From Nematopogon swammerdamellus (taxonomy: Eukaryota; Arthropoda; Insecta; Lepidoptera; Adelidae), in NCBI GenBank assembly GCA_946902875.1, contig OX336340.1, forward strand, positions 8,205,739 to 8,269,738: DNA of 64,000 bases, given 5' to 3'. The translations under genes were made by a program, and so were the position numbers. The notes beneath the pieces were generated by a model that had not been told where the DNA came from, searched no databases, and was given only the letters and a program-made list of their open reading frames with translations. Positions 1-11,495 of this stretch are shown in pieces; positions within the stretch are counted from its first letter, which is position 1, and each line of letters opens with the position of its first letter.

Positions 1-330
1 TTCTTCTGAAATGCATTAAGTCTACTTAGTGTTATTTCACAAATACAAATTCGATAATTCGTGGTAGAATACTATTCTACAAGAAAGCATTAAGTGACTT
101 AATGCATTTCATGTTGCGGTTTTGGCTTACTCAGACTTAATGAAATCATTTTCAAAAAGACATTATGTCACTTAGTGCATTTACGAAGACGCGATTTTTA
201 GAAACGTCGTCAAAACTTAGTGCGAAAAGCACTAAGTCGGACTTAATGTATTCTTGGCCATATTACTTGAAGTGGTGGTTGTTAACAACTACACTGGCCG
301 ATGCATTAAGTCGACATAAATTAGAATTGT
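1..330. repeat. Cluster of palindromic ACTTAATGCA motifs
   Basis: At least six variants of ACTTAATGCA or its complement TGCATTAAGT occur here, near 11-30, 85-110, 135-150, 160-182, 213-250 and 300-317. Several are arranged head to head and form short palindromes. The same motif returns near 1600, 1647 and 1851, on the far side of the LINE remnant at 600-1500, so the cluster was probably continuous before that insertion. No coding potential is visible. It may be a decayed satellite or the inner part of an unrecognised transposon. Confidence 0.5.
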
Positions 331-599
331 GTGCTTGCAATACTGAACCGTGGATGGCACCTCAAGCATTCGCTGAGTGAATTTGTTAGTGAGCTGTTGT
401 AATTTGAGGTTATCTAGTTAAAAAAGATTTTTTTTTTGGCAAGATGAAGCGTTTTCTCTCTGGTAATCGTAATAGATAGATGAAGATCAATACAACTAGT
501 TTAGTAGCAGCCACCATTTTAATTCACTGAAAAATTATAATCCCGTAAAACTGTCTTTTTAATCAACGATGCAATTAGAGAAGCTTTAGAGATTCGCCT

Positions 600-1500
600 G
601 CATAGATATTACCTCCAAGGATATTACGGATTGTATGCGGTACACCCATGGCCACCATTGAAGCCATACTCTGTCTGTCAACGCTGGACCTATGTGTCAA
701 ACAGGAGGCAGCGGCGTCCGCATTCAGACTCAAGGCACTATGATTATGAAAAGGGGACGAACCGGTAAAGCACACAAGTGTCCTGCACACGGTGTGCAGT
801 GAACTACCCTTATTAATGACCAACCCGCGGCCCATCTAGTGAGACAGAACTAAGAATCTTCACAGACGGGTCAAGGACAAGCAGCTGGACCGGTGCGGGC
901 ATTTTCTCACGTGAGCTGAACATTAATAGATCAGGACGACTTGGTGCACACTCAACAGTTTTCCAAATGGAAGTAATCGGGGTGCTACAAGTGCAACCGC
1001 TGGGACTGAGATGGGCGTATGTCATGTACACTGCACTACAACGAAGAGGCTCTAGAACTATAACCATAGGAGCGGAACCCGTGATAATGTCGTCAGCAAG
1101 CATACAGAAAACTTGGTTGAACTTGGACTTGGTTGCACGCGTCGACATCACGGAAACACAGGGACAGATGGAAGGGCCTCTCAGAGTGCAGACAGTCGAG
1201 AGCTGCTCTTCCTAAACCAGACCGAAGGCTGGCTCTGAAGCTTATCAATCTGGCCCGGGCTAAGCTAAATAAATATCTACACACCGTGGTTATTACGAAT
1301 AGCCCACTGTGCAGGGAATGTTTGGCGACGAATTAAATGACCGAGCATGTTTTGTTGGAGTGCAGTTTGCTTGACAACCAACGAAGGGACATACTCCGTT
1401 CTCCATCTTCCGTTGCAGAGGTCTGCAAACGCCCCAGTCGACTTGTGGCTTTCTTCCATGACATAGGCTGGCTGGGGTAGCTGGAGATCGCAGGGTTTTG
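600..1500 (+). mobile_element. Decayed LINE fragment: linker, RNase H domain and C-terminus
   Basis: Conceptual translation over several frames gives the tail of a non-LTR retrotransposon polyprotein. Positions 648-835 read as the linker between RT and RNase H, with the segment VKQEAAASAFRLKAL followed by two stops. Positions about 857-990 carry an RNase H start (FTDGS, then TGAGIFS, then HSTVFQMEV). Positions about 1240-1480 carry the usual C-terminal segment, with a CREC cysteine pair, EHVLLECS and FFHDIGWLG. At least three stops and several frame changes break it. RNase H after the RT is typical of I/R1/Jockey-group LINEs; I cannot assign a clade. It is an old, 5'-truncated, inactive copy. 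Confidence 0.75.
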
Positions 1501-3094
1501 CACGAAGGTCCTCAACCAAGCGGGACTAGTTTGCAGGCCTAGAGCCAACCCCAAACCAAAGCACCAACCACAACTGTCTTTTTCATTAAATTACTATAAG
1601 ACTTAACGCAGTATTTTTATTTTACTGCAAAATTAACCGTCAAACAAAATACACTAAGTCAGTACCTTCTCCTACACTTTTGAATATAAAGTGCTATTGT
1701 GTGAACATATATTTTTTTCATTAATAAAATTTTTAACCTCGATAGATAATAAATCTCGGTACATAATACTGATATTGTAAATATAAGTAGAATTTTTTAT
1801 AAATTTTTCGTAAACTTTAAATCTTGATTATCTCAAAACTACTTTTTCTGACTTAATGCATTCTTGAAGTAAGCCCTCGATATTTGTCAAGACCCTCCCC
1901 TTCATAGCACTCGCGGGATAAAGACATTTACATAGTCCCTTTATGGGCGACCTAGGCGGGTGCGTTACCTATTTTAGTGTTTATGGCTACAGAGTACGTG
2001 CTAGGGTGGTGCCGAAAATGGCCCACGTTCCCTCATAAATTAGTGGAGACAGTGAAATGTTCTGTAGAACTGTAGGTAGGTAGGTATAAAATGTATTATA
2101 TTTTGGCCGCTGCTATGTGTATGCATTAAAGACCGGCTTGCTATTTTAGCGCTTTCATGTTCTAGCTTGATGAACAAAATAATATCCTAATATTACCTAG
2201 CCTATCGATATCGGTTAATTGTGCAGTTGTCGTATTACAATTGGACACACACTATATCAGACTAAATATGCAAATAAAAAAACTAAATATACATAATTAC
2301 ACTTTACGGTTGCGCTTTCTACCTACATAACCCCAAAACTTGTAACTTAAATTGAAAGTTTTAGTGATTTTCACGTAATTCATTTTGATCCGTGCCTATA
2401 CAATTGTGTACATACAGAAATTAAATGTTGTGAGCGAGGCTTCCATCAAAATGAACCATCTAAGAGTTGGTAGGTGACAAGTCTGGTATAATGTGCAGAC
2501 TACATATTATGTGGACTATAGTATGCTAGTGTTGATACAATAAATTCGTCCCAGCAAAGCCGCACGTCAGTGAGCGAAGCCGCACCGCCGCCGCGCCGCC
2601 GCCGGTGGCCGGGCGAGCCGCTTTGCTTTCATCAACGTTTAATTGGATTTGGAACTCACGCTTTATTTCCGCTTTTCACCGCTGAACACGGAAAAACGGC
2701 GTTAACGGTTGTGGATTCCGTCCTAATTTGTTTTAATCCGTGTCAAATTAGAAATATTTTGTTTAAATGAACACGTTAATTTAATTAGCAAAATGATTAA
2801 GTACAGGTTTGCTGAATCACTTTAATGTAAGTTTGAGTATCCAACCGTATCCACTTTTGTAACTATAAAATAACCGGTGGCGGATAATCTAGTTAACCTA
2901 ACCTAATCCCCTCACACTTCAGTATACCTACAAGCCGGACTGGCGAGGTGCAATTGGTTGTGCCGAGGTTGAAGTCGAATGCAGCCACTCAATTCGGTAA
3001 CAATAAAAAAACATTGTTTTTATTTATAATTATAATTTGTGAGCGTACATGTCACTCCGTTGATGGCCGTTGATGCCGCAAGATTTTTTTGCTT
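1501..3094. other. AT-rich non-coding DNA with one GC-rich patch
   Basis: No gene or complete repeat is recognised. 1600-1860 holds three more copies of the ACTTAATGCA motif. 2575-2615 is a CCGCCG-rich patch embedded in AT-rich sequence; similar patches occur near 5795, 10710, 29655 and 47420. Confidence 0.4.
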
Positions 3095-3372
3095 AAAATG
3101 AAATATAATGGAAAGAAAATTACATACATACATAGCGTCACGCACGCCTGTTTCCCAGTGGGGTAGCAGAGACAACGGACATCCACGTACCACGATCCTG
3201 ACACACCTCTGCCGCATCTTCCACTCTCTTAGTGTTCTTCATACATGCTCGTTGGTTTCGAGTATTACGCACTTGACCCTTTTTGAGCACATGCTCGATC
3301 AGTTACGTGCGTCTAGGGCGACCCTTCCCGACTCTTCCACTCATATTAGCTCCATTTTCTTTCGTTAGTCTC
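3095..3372 (-). mobile_element. 3' end of a LINE (C-terminal coding part plus TATG tail)
   Basis: The minus strand reads as a LINE C-terminus: GRVGKGRPRR, then a stop, then IEHVLKKGQV, VCQDRGTWMSVVSATPLG and a terminal stop near 3135, followed by a short (TATG)n tail. One internal stop marks it as dead. Related tails are visible at 19568-19630 and 56145-56215 on the plus strand. This C-terminal segment is common in lepidopteran LINE remnants. Confidence 0.65.
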
Positions 3373-3794
3373 CTATCATCCATTCGCCCAACACGACCGA
3401 AAGAAATTTATCCCCCAAATAAAAAAATAAAAAAAATGAACTAATAATGGTAATTTTTTTTTAGAATTGATTATTTTGTATTATTTTAATAATCGGCTTT
3501 ACATAAATATATTTAACTATGTACTCGTATATGTACCTAATTGTTTTGATCAAGTTGTAAATTAATAGCTACCTAGTGCCCTCGATTTTCAGCACGTGAA
3601 GCCATTCATCAAACTTTACCTTCTATTCTACTTATTCATCTGGTCCAGTTTACTACCGGCGAAATAGAAGGACGGAAGAGGCATGACCTCGTCGTGTTGT
3701 GGACACGAAAAGTTATTGTAAATTTGTTTGCACTCTACGACAATGTAATCATATTATAACGTATGTATATATATGTCTAATATGTTTATATAGC

Positions 3795-4110
3795 TAGCTT
3801 TTGCCCGCGGCTTCGCTCGCGTGAATTTCCTATTTAAAAAGAAGAAAGTAAGTAATCCCGCTGTCGTACGTTTATTTCGGTGCGCGGAACAATACGGTTT
3901 GTATGAGAGCCACATCTTAGCGTAATCGGAACTGAATTTTATTTATCCTATCCTGTGTCCAGTATAGTAAAATGTGCTTGTACTAAGTTTAATTGATTTA
4001 GAATGATCGGTTTAAGAGTTATGGAGGAACATACATACATAAAGAAAATATTTCTAAAAGGCATCAATTTAGTTTTAGTGTGATACATAGAGTCTACAAA
4101 TGCAATAATA
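3795..4110 (+). repeat. Interspersed repeat of the AGCTTTTGCCCGC family
   Basis: The copy opens with AGCTTTTGCCCGCGGCTTCG and closes near the segment AGTCTACAAATGC. A clear second copy lies on the minus strand at 13477-13768, matching over most of its length, and a minus-strand 3' part lies at 22367-22490. No ORF. This is a familiar lepidopteran non-autonomous repeat whose class I cannot settle from sequence alone. Confidence 0.65.
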
Positions 4111-5126
4111 TTTCATAAAACGAAGTAACTTACACCATGCATGACCGACCATCCCTTACAGATTTATTATTAGTATTGATGTTTGTTTATGTTATATTTC
4201 ACACTAGATACTCGCCGTCGTCGTAGTCAACTGACTGACTGACTATACATAACAATTACAACAGTTCTAATCTTTCTACTTCTCTACCGACGTATTACCA
4301 CGCGTCCGTTCCCAGGTACCATCAACAAACAGTTCGGCTCAACGCCGCCGCGGCCAACCTAAACACGATACTGTGCGCCATTGTTGGTCCAACCAACCCA
4401 GCTTGTTTGCATTGCATGCCTGACGCTATCTTAACGATGAACACAATCGTCGGATGAGTGATGGAAATTGGCCAGCTCTTTCAGCGGACTGGACTGAAAA
4501 TGCGCAAGAGGTGGTTTAAACGTATTACTTATACAAATTAAACCTGACGTCACTTAGTGAATACTTACATGTTGAGTATTCATTGTTATGTATGACCTGT
4601 CGCTAGTTGTCATTCCGGAGAACAATTCATGCATTATTGTGCACATTACACTTTTTTTGGAAAAGAAGACGGAATAAGTATTCCAGTCAACATTTTACAC
4701 AAAATGATGTATTGATGATCACAAGTTAGCCTCATGTGGCTCGACGTGAAAGAAAATATATGGGAGAGTGAATTGGGGCTAATGCGTTAATATTATGCCT
4801 TATATATAATACGCGATAGTATGTTCTTTTGTATTTTACTATATTTTATTTTCTTTTTTACTCTGACAGAGTATGTTACATTTAACATAATTAAAATTTA
4901 GTATGTAAGATATATTAAAAAAAGCTCTATAAGGTTTCATGCCCGGTTCTTCCTTACAGAATGCATAGCTGAACGGGACATGACAAAAACAAATATGACG
5001 AACCATACTGAATATGCATATGTCTCAATGAAATATTGTCAATGTTGTGTGTTCTTTATGTCGAAATAAATAACTGAATTTGAATGTGGTGCTAGGTGAA
5101 TCGTCATTATTGTTAAACAATTATCG
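4111..5126. other. Non-coding DNA, nothing recognised
   Basis: AT-rich sequence with a short run of GACT units near 4235-4250. The segment ACCATACTGAATATGCATAT near 5003 resembles one near 19240 (CCATACTGAATATTCATAT), suggesting another low-copy dispersed repeat. Confidence 0.3.
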
Positions 5127-5512
5127 TCAGCCTCGATAGCTCAGCGGTGCAGACAGTCAACTGTCGCTATTGAATGTTAAGCAACGCTGGGTGCGGTCAG
5201 TATTTGGATGGGTGACCGCTGACCGTTGGAGGCTGACCGAGGTTCAGATTCCTCGTAAAACTGTAGGTCCCTTCCCTCCTAATCTTACTTGGTGGTAGGG
5301 TTTAACCCGCCCGGATTGGTACCACCGCACTGAATGAAACGTCGGTCTAAACGGCTATGTAAATAGTTCGTGTTTTCCGACCAGTTCAGTGTAGCCGGCA
5401 CGATCAAAGGGGGAAGCACTGACATGGCACCTAGTTCACCCGGTGTTATGGGCTGACATCACGGACGTTGTAGGTGATGTAGCCAAACGTGTCAGTTTCC
5501 ATAAAAAAAACA
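5127..5512 (+). mobile_element. SINE with chimeric tRNA/5S head, near full length
   Basis: The head starts with a tRNA-like A-box region (CCTCGATAGCTCAGCGG). It continues into about 45 nt closely matching the 5S rRNA internal control region (GTTAAGCAACGCTGGGTGCG, then TATTTGGATGGGTGACCGC). A T-arm/B-box-like segment follows (GAGGTTCAGATTCC). The body carries GGTGGTAGGG, TTGGTACCACCG and GGCTATGTAAATAGTTCGTG and ends in CCGTGTCAGTTTCC-type sequence plus an A run. This copy lacks the upstream CCGTGTGGGGCCGG module seen in some other copies. It encodes no protein and would need LINE machinery to move. Confidence 0.85.
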
Positions 5513-6790
5513 AATAAAAATAAGTTTAAACAATTTTAGTTTTTAAATAAAATTTTCAATTTAGTTTACTCTTTTCACAAAAACATACAAATCTAAAATC
5601 TTTACTTTTTTCACAAAAACATACAAATCTAAAATCTCAGTGATATATTGCTTAGGATCTCTACTATCACTACTAGCAGATATACATCGAATCAACAGTC
5701 AACCTGTATACCGGCATTATATCTTCGTCGATAAGTCTGCCTCCTCTAGGTATTTCTTTGTCTACAATAATCTGAACGGCGAATTGCTCCAATGCCGCGC
5801 CGCCGCCGCGCCGCCGCCATGCCAGTCTGAATTAGTTACATTACTCACGACGCGACGACACTCCGCCATTATTGCTTGCCAGTCCTGCTGACAATTTACC
5901 CAGTGTCAGTCAGGGCTATTTAACGCGAATTGTGAATGAGGTGATAGATTTTTGAAAATATTACTGGATATGGATAATGTGAATTCTGAATGTTGATTCA
6001 GGAATTTTGCGAGGAGAACTTTTTTCTTTAGGTGCTATTTTATTTGTGTTACTTATATCACTTCGTTATCGAGCAAGTAGGTGGCGTATTTACTTTTTAT
6101 CTGACTCCGAATGCAAAGGAGGGTAATTTGTTTCCCTATGATTAATTATGTATGTGGATGTTTGAGTTTCTTTCCTTGTAACTCAAAATCAGCTGAATGG
6201 ATTTAGAAAAATGACCACTGATCAATTTATCATAGCACCGCCAGTAACACCTTGTCATATTATGACAAAAAGAAAAGTTAAAATGGCGGGCGCTAGGCAC
6301 AAAATTCTCAAACTTTGAAAAACAAATTGGTTTTACTAAACCCATACAGTGGGCTATCATTGTCTAGAGAGCTAAAAATATAGAATACGTTATTGTTTAG
6401 GACTGAAAAGAATAAAATATAATTTTTTTTATAAATGCATACTTTAAAACCCGACTACGACTAAATATATATATACATATCAGTTTAAAGAATATTTATT
6501 TCCCAAAAGAACATTACATTCACTTTTATGAGGAAATTTTACATTTGTTTTCTTTTGTTGCGGTTACAACATTGTAAATAAGAATTTGGACATGGAGGCC
6601 CACCACGTAAACCATTACCGACCGAAACACTCGACTCGGTATGTCGACACGCAACGAGGACATATTAATTTATAAGTACTTTCAGTCGATACTAGCCCAC
6701 GTAGTGGACCACCGGACCAGGTAACATTTTTATTTATAATAATCTAGATATAAGTATAAAATAGAAACTAAAGACCTAGTCTGCTATTTA
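5513..6790. other. Non-coding DNA with a short tandem duplication
   Basis: A ~33-bp unit containing TTTTCACAAAAACATACAAA is repeated twice in tandem at 5569-5637. A CCGCCG-rich patch lies at 5793-5822. No other feature is recognised. Confidence 0.4.
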
Positions 6791-7045
6791 TTAGACACTA
6801 AAGTAGGTTTTGATAGCTGTCTTGAACTGTCTGTTTGTCTCTAAATTTCTAATGCTGTTAGGAAGGCTGTTATATACCTGTACACCATCAAATAATAGGT
6901 TTCGTTTTCCATAATTTGTGCGCGGTGTAGGTATACGCAGATTTCGCGCACTTCTTGTGAAGTGTGCGTGTATTTCACACACGCTAAATCCCGACAATCG
7001 GGGTAAGCAGAGTAATCGGTGTTGTGCTGCAAGAACTCTGGTCAA
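6791..7045 (-). pseudogene. LINE C-terminal coding fragment
   Basis: An uninterrupted 84-codon frame matches the C-terminus of CR1/Jockey-group LINE polyproteins. It shows HFTRSARNLRIPTPRTNYGK, then LLFDGVQVYNSLPNSIRN, then a basic helix and the stop. Only the last part of the protein is present; the RT is missing, so this is a 5'-truncated insertion. The reading frame is undamaged, which suggests it is younger than the other LINE tails in the window. Confidence 0.7.
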
Positions 7046-7198
7046 TTACAGTACAACACCAACCACCACGTTTCGCAAAGTATTCGAACAAGATTCAATC
7101 GATCAAGCAGCAAGTAAGGCACGAAGACCCACCTGCTGCATGACTCGTTGGAAGTACCGTGCCAAGGTGAGAGGTGGCGAGCCTGTCGCCCTTTAGCA

Positions 7199-7283
7199 CG
7201 GTATCTTGTCCTTATCCCTTAGTCGCCTTTTACGACATGCATGGGGAGAGATATTCTTTTTAAGTACCGGCCCCACACGGTAC
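7199..7283 (-). mobile_element. Fragment of the upstream SINE module (TACCGTGTGGGG end)
   Basis: The minus strand carries TACCGTGTGGGGCCGGTACT, the AAAAAGAATA segment and the AAGGCGACTAAGGGATAAG segment found at the start of the long SINE copies at 12338 and 19939. The tRNA/5S head and the body are absent. It shows that this ~80-bp module also exists alone. Confidence 0.65.
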
Positions 7284-7667
7284 TACGACTAAATACCTAC
7301 TATGGAAAAAAAAAGAAACACCGATGGAAAATGTTGAAGTCGTAGGAGGATTCTAATATACAGGAGTTCCACTACAGCGTTTTTAGTGCCAGTTTTTTTT
7401 ATATGTTACTGGATTCAGTCGTTTCCTCACGTTTGTTCGCAGTCGCGTTGCCGCGCTGTAGGCTCAAGGGAAGTGGCTAAGGATAGACTTGATGCCTGTC
7501 TAGTCCATTAGTTCCTATACATTATTCAGTAGAGCCTTTGTGAGTTCGTCCGGTTTGTACAAACATTAAGTTTTCACTTTCATTTCATTCGCCTTTCATG
7601 AGCGCTCGTGTATACTTAGCAATTCGATCGGACCTCGACACGTGAAGGCAGTTTTCATTTGTCAACC

Positions 7668-8380
7668 GAGTTCAAAAGGAGGAGGTTCTCAATTCGACTA
7701 CATGTTTTTTTTGTATGTTTGTTACGCGATTATTCCGTCAAATTGTGGGCGGATTTGGAAAATTCTTCTTTTGTTTGGTAGGTCATACTTCAGAGGTGGT
7801 CCCATATAAATTTTATCGAAATTAATTCAGCGGTTTTTGAAAAATCAACAAAAAACTATGGTTTGTGGTTACCTTCAGCAAAACTTTTGATGTGGACTTT
7901 TTCAGCAATAAAAACATAAGCATGTCGATACCTCAGCACTATACTGCAACACGCTCAAAATTTTGCAATTTGACACGTGGCGAATAATTCTGTACCACTT
8001 CAACCGATTTAGATTATTCTTATTTATCACAGAGCATCAAATGCGCGCGCCCCTCCTAGAGGCGCCCTGAGCGCGATTTCTCTACAACGCCGTTGAAGCC
8101 TGTGGGCGTGGCCTATGACTTACATATGTGTGTTGTGCGTGTGCATTGTTTTGGTGCGTGTGCCTAACTTGCTCCTCTTTGTGTGTAGTGTCGATACTAG
8201 CACACACACACACACATACGAAGCGCTAGCAGCACTGCGTGTAGTTTTTGGGTTTCAAATATTATCGCTTAGGGCGTCTCTAGTAGGGGGCGCGCGCGGT
8301 AGGTATTTGATGCTCTGTGTTATTTATGTAATACAACTAAAAAGAATGAAAAAAAAACTGTTAAAAAAACCGACTTCGAA
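7668..8380. repeat. AAACCGACTTC-family repeat with internal hairpin
   Basis: The left part (AAAAGGAGGAGGTTCTCAAT and onward) and the right end (AAAAAACCGACTTCG) are hallmarks of a dispersed lepidopteran repeat; a second partial copy lies near 20550-20720. Inside, 8022-8070 and 8272-8330 are inverted repeats sharing CAGAGCATCAAAT and GCGCGCGCC, and a CA run lies at about 8199-8215. No ORF of substance. Confidence 0.5.
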
Positions 8381-8670
8381 AAAAAACTAGCACTAAAAAG
8401 TGTTAAACAATATTTAATTTTCTCTGTCATTGTATTGAAATATATGAATCGATATTGTGGTTCATATTCGGACCCTTTAGTTGAAGGCGATACAAAAGCA
8501 CACCTGAAAATTGATAGATTTGTGCTTTTTGTGCTTTTTTACCGCCTTCTACTCAAGGGTCCGAATATGAATCACAATATCGATTCATATATTTCAATAC
8601 ATTGACAGAGAAAATTTCAAAATATTATTTGATACTTTAGTGCTAGTTTTTTGTTTTAAGTCAGTTTTAA
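8361..8670. mobile_element. Foldback MITE, ~120-bp arms
   Basis: The two arms are near-perfect inverted repeats. The left arm runs from AAAAACCGACTT through ACTAGCACTAAA to ATATGAATCGATATTGTG and TTCATATTCGGACCC. The right arm repeats the same words in reverse complement. The unpaired centre is only about 40 nt, so the element would fold into a long hairpin. It shares its outer end with the repeat to its left. Confidence 0.75.
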
Positions 8671-9235
8671 GTATTTTTTTATTTTACTATTTATGGATCC
8701 GATTGGCAAAACGTTACGCTTGGACAACACATCGTAATCTGCCCTTTGATAAGGAAGATTGATTTCTATGTAAATGTATCCCATAGTAGAAAGACGTTAC
8801 GCTCTTTCTGAAAACAAAAAATAATAATAATCATAGCATTATTGGTGCCATGCTTTTGCCCGCGAGAATGTATTTGCGTACTGTAGTTACACGACCCTGA
8901 TATTATGGCTAAAATGTGTAATAATTCTAAAATACAAAACGGTTGTAAGCAAATTTCAATTATGTAGGTACATAGAGCTCTACCAGTATTAAAGTATTCT
9001 CCCGCATGTAACTTTCAAAGAGCAAACCCGAAACCTCCAGGAAACTTTTCCCGCAGAGTTCGGGCCCCACTTCGGATTCAACCCCGTTGAGATTGGTTGA
9101 GATGTACACTGGTACTGACATATGTAATTTCGTTATTCTTACGACCTCTCCTGCGCGATATAGCGCCAGGGCCTGGGAGTGTATAATTTGCTGCTGGAGA
9201 TATCTTGGTTACCAGTGATGGAGTACAGTAGGTAC

Positions 9236-9318
9236 CTACCTTTCCTTACCTTACTAGGTTGTAGGGTTTAACGCGACCGCATTGATACCATCGCACTGAA
9301 TGAAAGACTGAATCATAG
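9236..9318 (+). mobile_element. SINE body fragment
   Basis: Degenerate match to the SINE core: TTACTAGGTTGTAGGGTTTA, then GATACCATCGCACTGAATGA. Both ends are missing and the next element starts within about 20 bp. Confidence 0.5.
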
Positions 9319-9333
9319 CTTACTAGACCGTAG

Positions 9334-9952
9334 CGTCGTTGCGCCGACCAAACCTGCTATTGTGTACTTTTTTGAGAAAATCATTTTTTGATACAGAATG
9401 ATACAAACATGATGATACAGATGATGGACAAACCTGCTATGCGTAGACTGGCACATTTCTGTTATGTTCTGATGGGCCAAAATCATGCCACAGCACTACA
9501 ACCAAATCTGCTATCTGCACTGGGCCAGATAAAATCTGCTATGTGTTCTATGTAATCTATATTTTATGACACATAGCAGTTGTGGCATGACATATTTTTG
9601 GAAAAATTTTGAACACATAGCAGTTTTGAAAAAATATGAAATGAGTGTTTCCAATGGTTTCGCCATTGCAACACAAAATTTTGTATGGCAATTCTAAAGT
9701 TCCCTTAGTTAGCAACATGAATAGTGTTGTGATGAGTATCTTTTTCAAATTACTTCAAATAAACTATTTTTTTTTATTTTTTCATTTGTCACATGTTTTA
9801 GTGATCCTAATGAAAATATAGATACCGTAACCATGCATCACTGACAAAAATTATAATGCAATGAATCATTCAAACAAAAAAATATACGGTTTTTATTGTC
9901 TCCTGTAAAATTTAAAAAAGTACACATAGCAGGTTTGTTCGGCGCAACGACG
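9334..9952. mobile_element. Inverted-repeat element with CTGCTATGTGT subterminal motifs
   Basis: The terminal inverted repeats read CGTCGTTGCGCCGACCAAAC at the left and, reverse complemented, CGTCGTTGCGCCGAACAAAC at the right, followed on both sides by CTGCTATGTGTACTTTTTT or a close variant. The motif CTGCTATGTG or its complement occurs about seven times inside, in both orientations. No coding capacity. A non-autonomous DNA transposon is the simplest reading; I did not find a convincing target duplication. Confidence 0.7.
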
Positions 9953-11079
9953 ATACGTCACTTTGGAAGACCACAGAAAGATTATTCAAGTTCGAATTGA
10001 AAATCCTTTATTTATGTTTGTTGATAGCTCATTGTAATTGTGTAATTGATTCTTTTTTTATCAAATAAATTTTATTCTTATTCTCAATTTCATATGGATG
10101 CAACTTATTGCCACTACATATTATATTGATTTTGTGATTTTTTTATGTAATCCTGCATGTATTGCTGAATGTATTGCGGATCAATGAAGTATTTAGATTG
10201 ATCTATCTAACAGAAAGGCTCCTAGTCTATTTTTATTTATTTATTTATTTTAGTTAGGTACTTAGAGAAGTTGACACGACACACATTTCAAGAGCTTTAA
10301 CCTTCCCAACGCAGGAGTTATTTATTTTAATTTAGTTTTACTTTGCTTTTAATCTGTTATTTTTTCATTTTTAATTTTTAATTTTATTAATACCAGAGTT
10401 TCAATTTGGTGTACAATAGAAATAATATTACATAATAATTCAAGAGTAGTCAACTGTCCAAAATGAAGTACATAACTTGTTGGAATTGCTAACTTAAAAT
10501 AATAATATTGACTATAAATACTAACTATGCAACCAAAAGCTACTACTAATAAATACTAAAAATGCAAAAAAAAAACAGAAAAAAAAAAAACAAGATTAAA
10601 CAAAGTATACTCAAGTCAGAATAGCAAACGCTCCATCAAACTCGCCGGTCTATCACTCCAATGTTTTCACACGAAGGCTTCCCTCCCTCAGCTTGTTTTT
10701 CGCGTGGACGGCGCCGCCGCCGCCGCCGCCGCGCCGGCCACTAAACACGGGACACGCGCCCGGTAATGTCAAGCGATAATAGCTTTTCTGACATTCATTA
10801 TTATCACTCGCGTTAAGTTTTGACGAACGCGTGACATTTATCTAGGGCCCGATCTACAGTAAACACGAAAGGTTTACTGGAAGAAGACTTAGTGATAAGT
10901 TTATTTTCATAATTTCGGAGTTTCCCATCGACTCTTGTTCGTAAATGTAAGTGAACTAAATGCTGAATAAGAAATTACAAACACGATAGTTAGTTGTATT
11001 GTAACTCGAGAATATAAATAAATTGATTATGAATGGAATTGTTTCATCGTTTACGGAATAGAGTTTGGATTATTTATAT
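9953..11079. other. AT-rich non-coding DNA with a CCG patch
   Basis: Mostly A/T-rich low-complexity sequence. A GC-rich patch (CGCCGCCGCCGCCGCC) lies at 10710-10742. No gene or complete repeat recognised. Confidence 0.35.
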
Positions 11080-11495
11080 TTTTTTTTATGGAAACTGACA
11101 CGGTTGGCTACATCATCTACAACATCCGTGATGTCAGCCCATAACACCGGGTGAACTAGGTGCCATGTCAGTGCTTCCCTTCCCGACCGACGTTTCGTTC
11201 AATGCGGTGGTACCAATCCGGCCGGGATAAACCCTACCACCTAGTAAGGTAAGAAGGGAATGGACCTACAGTTTAACGTGGAATCCGAACCACGGTCAGC
11301 CTCAACGGTCGAACGGTCACCCATCCCAGCACCGACCGCGCTCAGCGTTGCTTTACAACAGTCGACTGACCGCACCACTGAGCTACCGAGGCTGACGAAT
11401 TTCCGTATCCCTTAGTCGACTTTTACGACATGCGACGGGGGGAGATGCAGTGGGGCTATTCTTTTTAAGTACCGGCCCCACACGGTACGGTACGG
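11080..11495 (-). mobile_element. SINE with upstream module and tRNA/5S head
   Basis: Read on the minus strand it starts with the CCGTGTGGGGCCGG module (ending at about 11495), then the tRNA-like head CCTCGGTAGCTCAGTGG, then the 5S-like segment (AAGCAACGCTGAGCGCGGTC), then B-box-like GTGGTTCGGATTCC, the body, and a poly-A end at 11080. Part of the body between the ACCACCGCATTG and GGGAAGCACTGACATGG segments is deleted. The flanking repeated TACGG at 11483-11500 is a short tandem run at the insertion edge. Confidence 0.8.

Noticed and set aside
5165..5215. 5S rRNA gene
   Set aside because: Only the ~45-nt internal control region matches; the 5' and 3' parts of 5S rRNA are absent and the match is embedded in a SINE.
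8115..8390. 91-codon plus ORF
   Set aside because: It runs through a CA microsatellite and the inverted-repeat part of a dispersed repeat; no protein family signal.
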